DNA from: RGIG5299 sp045542315 | GTDB taxonomy: Bacteria > Bacillota > Clostridia > Oscillospirales > RGIG5299 | Length of the DNA stretch: 10,093 nucleotides | Assembly (NCBI GenBank): GCA_045542315.1 | Contig: JAZQKU010000005.1 | Span: 1-10,093, forward strand | Direction of reading: 5' to 3' | In this document: piece after piece, positions 1 to 5,120 of the stretch | How positions within the stretch are numbered: position 1 is the stretch's first letter | How the letters are laid out: every line of letters begins with the position of its first letter | Position numbers and translations under genes: made by a program | The notes under the pieces: model-generated | What the model saw: the letters and a program-made list of their open reading frames with translations, nothing else | The model's database searches: none | What the model was told of the DNA's origin: nothing

Positions 1-547
1 CATTAAAGAAGTAGTACTTGATGAAATCATTCTTGAGGAAATTCGCAAGACAACGTACTATGCCCGGGCGAAAACGCAAGAATTTGTTGAGTTCATAAAC
101 AAAAAAAGCTCCTCAGAAAATAAAAGAGAGCTTACATCAAAAACAAATGAACTTGGCAAATTGGAGAAGCGTAACGCAGATCTGAACGTCTTATTCAAGA
201 GACTATATGAGGATAATGTCCTCGGTAAAATAACGAATGAGCAGTTCAGAATGCTGTCGGACGAGTATAATGCTGAGCAACGCGAAATACAAGAACAGAT
301 TCCGAGGCTGAAATCGGAGATAGAAGATTTGAAAGCTGCATCTACGAATGTGGACAAGTTCATAGGCATTGTAAACAAGTACACGGACTTAAAAGAATTG
401 ACACCCGAAGTGCTCAGAGTATTTATTGCAAAGGTAGTGATCCACGAACGCGATTGCAAATGGTCTAAAACAGCAGAGCAACAAATCGACATCTACTTCC
501 GATATATCGGCAAGTTAACCGCAGAACCAAGCATACAAGCAGAATAA
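1..547 (+). CDS. Large serine recombinase, C-terminal part (cut by window edge)
   Basis: The frame is open from the first bases (codons from position 2) to TAA at 545-547, so this is the last ~181 residues of a longer gene whose catalytic domain lies left of the window. The visible part is charged and helical, with a probable coiled coil around residues 35-115 of the fragment (KRELTSKTNELGKLEKRNAD and onward). It ends with VVIHERD...QQIDIYFRYIG, which matches the DUF4368-type tail of Tn4451/TnpX-like large serine recombinases of Clostridia. Known family role: resolvase-type serine nucleophile chemistry that excises and integrates transposons or conjugative elements, with the coiled coil controlling synapsis direction. 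The codons look more AT-rich than in the chromosomal genes downstream, consistent with a transferred element. Whether the full gene is intact cannot be seen. A start at the internal TTG (161) would give only a tail and is not believed. Confidence 0.88.
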   Translation, partial: IKEVVLDEIILEEIRKTTYYARAKTQEFVEFINKKSSSENKRELTSKTNELGKLEKRNADLNVLFKRLYEDNVLGKITNEQFRMLSDEYNAEQREIQEQIPRLKSEIEDLKAASTNVDKFIGIVNKYTDLKELTPEVLRVFIAKVVIHERDCKWSKTAEQQIDIYFRYIGKLTAEPSIQAE

Positions 548-554
548 TAGGAAA

Positions 555-580
555 GGACGGACAGCCTAAACTGTCCGTCC
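555..580. terminator. Perfect 10-bp inverted repeat after the recombinase gene
   Basis: GGACGGACAG (555-564) and CTGTCCGTCC (571-580) are exact reverse complements separated by six bases (CCTAAA). On the minus strand the hairpin is followed by TTTCCTATTATT, so it may end the tRNA transcript coming from the right. On the plus strand no T-run follows (TACTCGGGG), so it is a poor intrinsic terminator for the recombinase, though it could stabilise the mRNA end or belong to the end of the mobile element. Confidence 0.6.
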
Positions 581-596
581 TACTCGGGGACACCGC

Positions 597-632
597 CTTA
601 CGCTAAAACATCCTTATGAGAAGTAGCGTAAG
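597..632. repeat. 9-bp inverted repeat between recombinase and tRNA
   Basis: CTTACGCTA (597-605) and TAGCGTAAG (624-632) are exact reverse complements with an 18-base interval. A smaller AAGAG/CTCTT hairpin (630-634 and 639-643) overlaps its right arm. It may be a processing or termination structure 3' of the tRNA, or a recombinase-related end sequence. The function is not determined by the sequence. Confidence 0.45.
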
Positions 633-650
633 AGGTATCTCTTTTATTCT

Positions 651-727
651 TGGTGGGCCTTCAGGGACTCGAACCCCGGACCAACCGGTTATGAGCCGGT
701 TGCTCTAACCAACTGAGCTAAAGGCCC
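651..727 (-). tRNA. tRNA with CAU anticodon (Ile2 or elongator Met)
   Basis: Read on the minus strand this is a complete 77-nt tRNA. It has acceptor arms GGGCCTT and AAGGCCC, D stem GCTC/GAGC, anticodon stem ACCGG/CCGGT around loop CTCATAA, T arm with TTCGAGT, discriminator A and an encoded CCA (651-653). The anticodon CAU (ATG at 691-693 on the plus strand) is shared by elongator tRNA-Met and by tRNA-Ile2, in which TilS turns C34 into lysidine to read AUA. From memory, the body (CCTTTAGCTCAGTTGG) resembles Bacillota tRNA-Ile2 more than the GGCGGTGTAGCTCAG type of elongator Met, so Ile2 is favoured but not certain. It is not an initiator tRNA, because it lacks the three G-C pairs of that anticodon stem. 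Confidence 0.95.
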
Positions 728-756
728 TTTGCACATCTTTTTCAAGTGCGTTAAAT

Positions 757-785
757 ATTTTAGCATAAAGAGGATAAAAAGTCAA
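757..785 (-). promoter_or_regulatory. Promoter of the tRNA gene
   Basis: On the minus strand TTGACT (785-780) and TAAAAT (762-757) are separated by exactly 17 bp, a near-consensus vegetative sigma promoter. Transcription would begin near 750, about 23 bases before the mature tRNA 5' end at 727. Confidence 0.8.
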
Positions 786-844
786 TAGTAAAAATAAAAT
801 TTTATAAACAAAATGCTGTCCGCTTTTTAGGACACAAATTGCTT

Positions 845-850
845 TATAAT
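845..850 (+). promoter_or_regulatory. -10 element for the small membrane ORF
   Basis: A perfect TATAAT lies 28 bases before the start codon at 879. No good -35 is visible at the expected position. That region is flanked by a short inverted repeat, TGTCC (816-820) and GGACA (830-834), which could be an operator replacing or covering the -35. Confidence 0.5.
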
Positions 851-878
851 ATACTCAAAAGAAACGGAGGAAATGAAA

Positions 879-1049
879 ATGAAAAGAAAAATCAAAATAG
901 GTAACGTAATATCCTTGACCGTTTGTGCCTTGAGTGCCGCCGCACTTTGCTGGTTTGCCTTTTCGGTATTCACGGTAAAATCGGCAAAAAGCGTTGATAA
1001 CGAGCTTCCGTCTTGGAATTATTTTGCAATAATTCAGGAAATATCCTGA
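879..1049 (+). CDS. Small predicted single-span membrane protein, unrecognised
   Basis: This is a 56-residue ORF. It starts MKRKIKIGNVISLTVCALSA, then continues through a hydrophobic stretch (about residues 9-31, ending near WFAFSVF) to a short polar tail ending in IIQEIS and TGA (1047-1049). The start at 879 is preferred because GGAGG (866-870) sits 8 bases before it. The in-frame ATG at 873 would be only 2 bases away. A positively charged N-terminus followed by one membrane helix suggests a small inner-membrane peptide, or less likely an uncleaved signal anchor. The gene has its own TATAAT and a strong ribosome binding site, which argues that it is real despite its size. Its end overlaps the convergent gene to the right by 16 bases. 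I do not recognise a family and assign no function. Confidence 0.62.
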   Translation: MKRKIKIGNVISLTVCALSAAALCWFAFSVFTVKSAKSVDNELPSWNYFAIIQEIS

Positions 1050-1056
1050 TTTTTTT
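1034..1056 (+). terminator. Compact terminator formed by the two convergent stop codons
   Basis: TCAGGA (1034-1039) and TCCTGA (1044-1049) form a perfect 6-bp stem with loop AATA, followed by seven T (1050-1056). The outer three bases of each arm are the stop codons of the minus-strand and plus-strand genes. An alternative AT-rich hairpin, GAATTATT/AATAATTC (1016-1023 and 1028-1035), overlaps it by two bases. The stem is short, so efficiency is uncertain. The minus direction lacks a T-run. Confidence 0.5.
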
Positions 1057-1276
1057 GGCTTTCGCTTTGCTTTGCCGAATAAACGCTGTCTATAAAGGCA
1101 ATATTACCGAGCGCCGTTGATACCGTTGCGAAGAAAAGACTTAATGCGGTTCGCTCGTTGTCCTTCAATTTAGTCGAAAGTGCTCCTGCGAAGGAAATGG
1201 CCATCAGATTCAGCTTTTGAGCATCGATAAGCGCGTCCGACGAGCAGATCTTCTGTTCTAAACCGTTATCAGCCAT
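1034..1276 (-). CDS. Hypothetical 80-residue protein
   Basis: The ORF runs from ATG at 1276 to TGA at 1036-1034. AGAGGCGG is placed 4 bases before the start, and a TATAAT (1311-1306 on the minus strand) lies about 30 bases upstream, so it has its own expression signals. The protein begins MADNGLEQKICSSDALIDAQ. It has a moderately hydrophobic, probably helical middle (LMAISFAGALS, then TALSLFFATVSTALGNIAFI) and a polar tail. No signal peptide, metal-binding or catalytic motif is evident. The pattern fits a small cytosolic or membrane-associated helical-hairpin protein. I do not recognise the family. It converges on, and overlaps by 16 bases, the small ORF on the plus strand. Confidence 0.68.
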   Translation of the reverse strand: MADNGLEQKICSSDALIDAQKLNLMAISFAGALSTKLKDNERTALSLFFATVSTALGNIAFIDSVYSAKQSESQKNQDIS

Positions 1277-1305
1277 AAAACCGCCTCTTTTTCAAATTCT
1301 CTTTC

Positions 1306-1311
1306 ATTATA
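1306..1311 (-). promoter_or_regulatory. -10 element for the 80-residue hypothetical gene
   Basis: TATAAT occurs on the minus strand, with only a weak -35-like TCAACT 17 bp upstream (1334-1329). This overlaps the left arm of the terminator of the upstream aminotransferase gene. Confidence 0.5.
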
Positions 1312-1324
1312 TTCGGGAAACCGA

Positions 1325-1359
1325 AAAAAGTTGAAGCAGTCTGAAATTCAGACTGCTTC
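1325..1359 (-). terminator. Intrinsic terminator of the aminotransferase gene
   Basis: GAAGCAGTCTGA (1333-1344) and TCAGACTGCTTC (1348-1359) form a perfect 12-bp stem with a 3-base loop. On the minus strand it is followed by AACTTTTTTCGG. It starts 8 bases after the aminotransferase stop codon. Confidence 0.88.
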
Positions 1360-1366
1360 TTTACGG

Positions 1367-2617
1367 TTATTTAAGCTTTTTAATAATTGCGTTTTTAAGA
1401 ATTTCAAGACCCTTTAACAAAAGCTCGTCCTCAATTACAAGAGGCGGCGAGATCTTCAGAACGCAGTCCTTTCTTCCCGCAAGCTCAAGAATAAGCCCGT
1501 TTGCGAAGGCCTCTTTTACTACCGAAACGGTGTCGAGCTCGGGAACGGAGCCGCAGTCGATTCCCCACAAAAGACCGATTCCTCTTACCGAAAGACGGCT
1601 GTCAAGCGGAAGGATGTTCTTTTCAATATAATCCTTTACAAGCTCGCCCTTTCTTTTGGTCTCACCGTCGAAATCGTAGCTTTCACGGAACTCTATTGCG
1701 GCGCTCGCGGCGGTAAAAGCCGCCTGGAAGCCTCTGAAGGTGCCGTTGTGCTCTGCGGGAGCAAAAATATCCAAAACGGGATTTATAAGGATTATAGACA
1801 TCGGGAAGCCGTAGCCGCCGATGGATTTTGATAAAATAACGATGTCGGGCTTGATTCCCGCACGCTCAAACGAGAAAAAGCTTCCCGTTCTGCCGCAACC
1901 TACCTGAATGTCGTCGATTATAAGAATGATACCGTGCTTCTTGCAAAGCACTTCAATACCCTTTAACCATTCCGAGGGAGCGCTGTTTATGCCGCCCTCT
2001 GCCTGGGTGGTCTCGCAGATTATTGCGGCGGGCTTATCTATTCCCGAGTGGTCGTCCTCAAGGACGTTTTCGAGATATTTCAGCGTGTCAAATTCCGCAC
2101 CCGAGCCAACGGGGTAGGGGAAGAAGGTGACGTTGTTAAGGGGGAGAGAGGCACCCTCTCTCGATTCGGCGCCCGAGGTGCAGGAAAGCGCACCGAGGCT
2201 CATTCCGTGAAAAGCACCGGAAAATGCGATAACGTTTGTTCTCTTGGTATTTTTTCTTGCAAGCTTCAATGCCGCTTCAACACCGTTTGCTCCGGTGGGA
2301 CCGCAACACATTATCTTATATTCAAGCTCTCTCGGCTTTAAGATTTTATCCTCGAAAAGCTCTATGAATCTTGCTTTTTCCGCGGTGTGCATATCAAGCG
2401 AATGAACTATTTTGTCGCTCTCGAAAAATTCAAGCACCGCTTTTTTTATATAGGGATTATTGTGTCCGTAGTTCATCGCGCCCGCGCCGGCAAAAAAGTC
2501 GATATAGCTTTTTCCGTCAACCGAAAAAAGCTCCGAGCCCTTTGCACGGTCAAAAATCGCGGTGAATTTTCTGCAATAGGAACGGACGTTGGATTCATAC
2601 TGTTCAAAAACGTTCAT
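1367..2617 (-). CDS. ectB: EctB-like diaminobutyrate-2-oxoglutarate aminotransferase
   Basis: This 416-residue class III PLP-dependent aminotransferase has the usual length of EctB. EctB makes L-2,4-diaminobutyrate from aspartate semialdehyde with glutamate as amino donor. The N-terminus MNVFEQYESNVRSYCRKF and the block FFAGAGAMNYGHNNPYIK (41-58) are typical of EctB rather than of ornithine or GABA aminotransferases. PLP features: GPTGANGVEAALKLAR (106-121) for phosphate binding, FHG at 136-138, IIDDIQVGCGRTG (233-245) with the ring-nitrogen Asp, Schiff-base lysine K264 in LSKSIGG, and T293 in NGTFRG. The start at 2617 is chosen because an upstream in-frame ATG (2680) lies inside the promoter. 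It has a weak AAGAAG ribosome binding site. The gene stands alone, with no ectA or ectC beside it, so diaminobutyrate may feed a pathway other than ectoine. It diverges from an MFS transporter. Confidence 0.88.
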   Translation of the reverse strand: MNVFEQYESNVRSYCRKFTAIFDRAKGSELFSVDGKSYIDFFAGAGAMNYGHNNPYIKKAVLEFFESDKIVHSLDMHTAEKARFIELFEDKILKPRELEYKIMCCGPTGANGVEAALKLARKNTKRTNVIAFSGAFHGMSLGALSCTSGAESREGASLPLNNVTFFPYPVGSGAEFDTLKYLENVLEDDHSGIDKPAAIICETTQAEGGINSAPSEWLKGIEVLCKKHGIILIIDDIQVGCGRTGSFFSFERAGIKPDIVILSKSIGGYGFPMSIILINPVLDIFAPAEHNGTFRGFQAAFTAASAAIEFRESYDFDGETKRKGELVKDYIEKNILPLDSRLSVRGIGLLWGIDCGSVPELDTVSVVKEAFANGLILELAGRKDCVLKISPPLVIEDELLLKGLEILKNAIIKKLK

Positions 2618-2651
2618 AGAAAATCTTCTTTCATACACACTATGATACATT

Positions 2652-2680
2652 ATTATATAATATTTCCCGGAAAGTTGCAA
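2652..2680 (-). promoter_or_regulatory. Promoter of the aminotransferase gene
   Basis: On the minus strand TTGCAA (2680-2675) and TATAAT (2657-2652) are 17 bp apart. Transcription would start near 2645, leaving a leader of about 28 bases. A second possible promoter, TTGACA (2726-2721) with TAACGT (2703-2698), also has 17-bp spacing but a poor -10. Confidence 0.75.
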
Positions 2681-2719
2681 GAGTTTTTTGCATACAAACG
2701 TTATTTTTTGAAATGTGCG

Positions 2720-2755
2720 ATGTCAAAAAAATGCTTCGAATGTCAAAAAATTGCT
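2720..2755. repeat. Tandem direct repeat in the divergent promoter region
   Basis: ATGTCAAAAAAATGCT (2720-2735) and ATGTCAAAAAATTGCT (2740-2755) match at 15 of 16 positions with a 20-bp period, about two helical turns. They lie between the two divergent promoters. This is a candidate binding site for a regulator of both genes. The A-tracts would also bend the DNA. Confidence 0.55.
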
Positions 2756-2772
2756 CGGTTTGATCGAAACGG

Positions 2773-2801
2773 TTGAAAATCAAATCGGGTTATGCTATAA
2801 T
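2773..2801 (+). promoter_or_regulatory. Promoter of the MFS transporter gene
   Basis: TTGAAA (2773-2778) and TATAAT (2796-2801) are 17 bp apart, with an extended -10 TG at 2793-2794. CGGTTTGAT (2756-2764) and ATCAAATCG (2779-2787) form an imperfect inverted repeat (8 of 9) flanking the -35. Confidence 0.82.
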
Positions 2802-2833
2802 AGTCGGGAATTTTTGGATTTGAGGGATTGGAA

Positions 2834-4075
2834 ATGACAGAACAAAAGGCTAAGCTTGTAAAATACGCTTGCTATACAGTAAATATCACGATGGCGGCAA
2901 TAGGCAATTTGTCTCCGATTTTATTTCTTACCTTTCGGGGATTGTACAACGTATCGTATTCCTTGTTGGGCCTCCTGATAGTAATAAATTTTACCGTTCA
3001 GCTTATAGTTGACCTTATATTTTCATTTTTCTCTCATAAATTCAATATAGAAAAGACGGTAAAAATAATACCGTATATAAGCATTGTCGGATTGCTGTTT
3101 TACGCTGCCGCCCCATTTTTGTTTCCCGGAAACGTTTATTTGGGATTGGTTTTGGGCACGGTTATATTTTCTTCGGCGGCGGGACTTATAGAGGTTTTGA
3201 TAAGCCCCGTAATAGCCGCACTTCCTGCAAAAGATCCCGACAGAGAGATGAGCAAGCTCCACTCCGTTTACGCGTGGGGACTCGTTGGCTTCGTAATATT
3301 TGCCACCGTTTTTCTTTTCCTTGCAGGAAGCGAAAACTGGCAATGGCTTGCAATAACACTCACAGTCGTTCCGCTGATTTCGGCACTGCTTTTTTCAAGG
3401 GCGGAGCTTCCCAAAATGAAAACTCCGAAAAAGACTTCGGCAACCTTTGAATTTATAAAGGATAAGGGACTGTGGCTTTGCTTTTTCGCAATATTTTTGG
3501 GCGGCGCCTCCGAATGCACCATGGCACAGTGGAGCTCGGGATATCTCGAGCAGGCGGCGGGCATTCCCAAGCTCTGGGGCGACACCTTCGGTGTTGCGCT
3601 TAACGCCGCGATGCTCGGTCTCGGAAGAACTCTTTACTCGAAAATAGGTAAAAATATAGGCAAGGTGCTTTTCTTCGGAGCATTGGGTGCGGTAGTGTGC
3701 TATTTCACGGCGGCGGTCTGCAACGTTTCATTTATAGGACTTTTCGCCTGTGCCTTCACCGGATTTTGTGTTTCTATGATGTGGCCGGGAAGCCTCATAG
3801 TCGCATCGGACAGATTTCCCGCAGGCGGCGTATTCATATTTGCGATGATGGCGGCGGGCGGTGACCTCGGAGCCTCGGTAGGCCCTCAGCTTATCGGAAT
3901 AATAACCGATGCCGTCTCTGCGGCTCCTTACGCCGCCGAGCTTGCGGCTTCCTTTGGTATTCTTCCCGAGCAGCTCGGAATGAAGATAGGAATGATAGGC
4001 GGAATGTTATTTCCGCTTGCGGCAATACCGATTTATTTTCATATATGGAAAAGAGCGAAAAAGACTGTCGGCTGA
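2834..4075 (+). CDS. MFS transporter, substrate unknown
   Basis: This 413-residue integral membrane protein has about 12 hydrophobic segments in two halves, separated by a polar cytoplasmic loop near residues 190-207 (RAELPKMKTPKK). That is the normal size and layout of the major facilitator superfamily. The sequence style (SPVIAALP, then LHSVYAWGLVGF at about 142-153; GASECTMAQWSSGYLEQ at about 224-240; DLGASVGPQLIG in helix 10-11) recalls the sugar-type FucP/YbjJ-like branch, but the substrate cannot be read. The start at ATG 2834 is preferred over TTG 2828 because GAGGG (2822-2826) is 7 bases away. It is divergent from the EctB-like aminotransferase, which may mean shared regulation or a related substrate (inference). 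The stop codon lies within the loop of its terminator. Confidence 0.88.
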   Translation: MTEQKAKLVKYACYTVNITMAAIGNLSPILFLTFRGLYNVSYSLLGLLIVINFTVQLIVDLIFSFFSHKFNIEKTVKIIPYISIVGLLFYAAAPFLFPGNVYLGLVLGTVIFSSAAGLIEVLISPVIAALPAKDPDREMSKLHSVYAWGLVGFVIFATVFLFLAGSENWQWLAITLTVVPLISALLFSRAELPKMKTPKKTSATFEFIKDKGLWLCFFAIFLGGASECTMAQWSSGYLEQAAGIPKLWGDTFGVALNAAMLGLGRTLYSKIGKNIGKVLFFGALGAVVCYFTAAVCNVSFIGLFACAFTGFCVSMMWPGSLIVASDRFPAGGVFIFAMMAAGGDLGASVGPQLIGIITDAVSAAPYAAELAASFGILPEQLGMKIGMIGGMLFPLAAIPIYFHIWKRAKKTVG

Positions 4076-4087
4076 CGGTCTTTTTTT
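4059..4087 (+). terminator. Intrinsic terminator of the MFS gene
   Basis: AAAGACTGTC and GACGGTCTTT pair with one G-T wobble around the loop GGCT, followed by a run of T (4081-4087). The TGA stop codon (4073-4075) is part of the hairpin. Confidence 0.8.
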
Positions 4088-4096
4088 ACTAAACTC

Positions 4097-4125
4097 TTGA
4101 AAAGAAATCAACTGTGTGATATAAT
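4097..4125 (+). promoter_or_regulatory. Promoter of the EamA transporter gene
   Basis: TTGAAA (4097-4102) and TATAAT (4120-4125) are 17 bp apart, with TG at 4117-4118 giving an extended -10. It lies directly after the MFS terminator, so the gene is transcribed independently. Confidence 0.82.
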
Positions 4126-4167
4126 TACAAAACTTGAAAAACCTTAAATTAAGTAAAGGAAAATAAA

Positions 4168-5070
4168 ATGAAGAAAAATATGGTTGGAAACGCACTCCTC
4201 GTGGTTGCGGCTATGATATGGGGAATGGCGTTTACGGCGCAGCGGGTGGGAATGGATAAAATAGAGCCCATAACCTTTACCGCCTCGAGAATGGCGCTTT
4301 CGGCGGTCTTTGTCGGCGGTATCGCGCTTTTTCTCCGCCTTTTAAACAAAAGGAAAAAAGCGGCTGAGTGTGCGCCGAAGGAAAAAAGCAAAACCTTAAT
4401 CGGCGGCATCGCCTGCGGCTTCTTTCTTGCAATAGCAAGCCTTTTGCAGCAAATGGGCATCGTTTACACCACTGCGGGAAAAGCGGGCTTTATAACCGCG
4501 ATGTATATACTTTTCGTCCCCGTTATCGGTGTTCTTTTTTTGAAAAAGAAAAGCTCGTTAAGAGTATGGATCGCCGTGCTTCTCGGCGTTCTGGGAATGT
4601 ATCTGCTTTGCATAAAGGAAAGCCTTTCGCTTACGGTGGGCGACTCGCTCGTTTTGCTCTCTGCCGTTATGTTCAGCGGTCATATCCTCTGCTGCGACTA
4701 TTTCGCTCCCCGCGGAAATCCCGTGGAAATCTCGGCGATACAGTTTGTTACCACTGCAATAATAACGGGAATATTTGCATTTATATTTGAATCTCCGAGC
4801 GTTGAAAAAGTGATCTCGGCGGCGATCCCCATAGCTTATTGCGGCATACTTTCGGGCGGCGTGGGCTACACCCTCCAGATAATAGCGCAAAAACGCACCG
4901 AGCCCGCAACAGCATCGCTTCTTATGAGCCTTGAATCGGTCTTTGCGGTAATCGGCGGTGTGATAATACTTGACGAAAAAATGTCACTTCCCGAAATCCT
5001 CGGCTGCGCGGTGATCTTTGCGGCAATAGTGCTTGTGGAGCTTCCACCGTTGAAAAAGAAAAATAAATAA
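4168..5070 (+). CDS. DMT superfamily transporter (two EamA domains)
   Basis: This 300-residue protein has about ten membrane segments arranged as two EamA repeats, roughly residues 6-137 and 147-281, the standard length for this family. Typical marks are WGMAFTAQRVGMDKIEPITF (18-37) at the first repeat, LLQQMGIVYTTAGKAGFITA (92-111), and LLMSLESVFAVIGGVIILDE (251-270) before the final helix. Members are inner-membrane carriers for amino acids, nucleotide-related compounds or drugs and often act as exporters. The substrate is not deducible here. The start at 4168 has AAAGGA (4155-4160) 7 bases upstream. A lysine-rich cytoplasmic stretch (61-75) separates helices 2 and 3. It follows the MFS gene but has its own promoter and terminator. 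Confidence 0.92.
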   Translation: MKKNMVGNALLVVAAMIWGMAFTAQRVGMDKIEPITFTASRMALSAVFVGGIALFLRLLNKRKKAAECAPKEKSKTLIGGIACGFFLAIASLLQQMGIVYTTAGKAGFITAMYILFVPVIGVLFLKKKSSLRVWIAVLLGVLGMYLLCIKESLSLTVGDSLVLLSAVMFSGHILCCDYFAPRGNPVEISAIQFVTTAIITGIFAFIFESPSVEKVISAAIPIAYCGILSGGVGYTLQIIAQKRTEPATASLLMSLESVFAVIGGVIILDEKMSLPEILGCAVIFAAIVLVELPPLKKKNK

Positions 5071-5076
5071 AAAAAC

Positions 5077-5106
5077 AAACGGCGTTGGATTTTTCCAACG
5101 CCGTTT
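5077..5106. terminator. Bidirectional intrinsic terminator between convergent units
   Basis: AAACGGCGTTGGA (5077-5089) and TCCAACGCCGTTT (5094-5106) form a perfect 13-bp stem with loop TTTT. T-runs follow on both strands, so it ends both the EamA gene (+) and the beta-helix operon (-, stop at 5121). Confidence 0.93.
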
Positions 5107-5120
5107 TTATGCGGTGAGAT

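Noticed and set aside
571..822. CTGTCCG at 571 and GCTGTCCGC near 814 as a possible attachment-site duplication
   Set aside because: Only about 7 bases match, which is expected by chance, and the tRNA would lie between the copies without other element features.
2618..2680. Upstream in-frame start extending the aminotransferase by 21 residues
   Set aside because: It would lie within the predicted promoter, and MNVFEQ at 2617 matches the usual EctB N-terminus.
2720..2755. Tandem repeat considered as a minimal CRISPR array
   Set aside because: There are only two copies, spaced by 4 bases, and no cas genes. It sits between divergent promoters and fits an operator better.
3023..4890. Several antisense ORFs of 100-110 codons opposite the MFS and EamA genes
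   Set aside because: They lie in shadow frames of clear membrane-protein genes, have no ribosome binding sites and show low-complexity translations.
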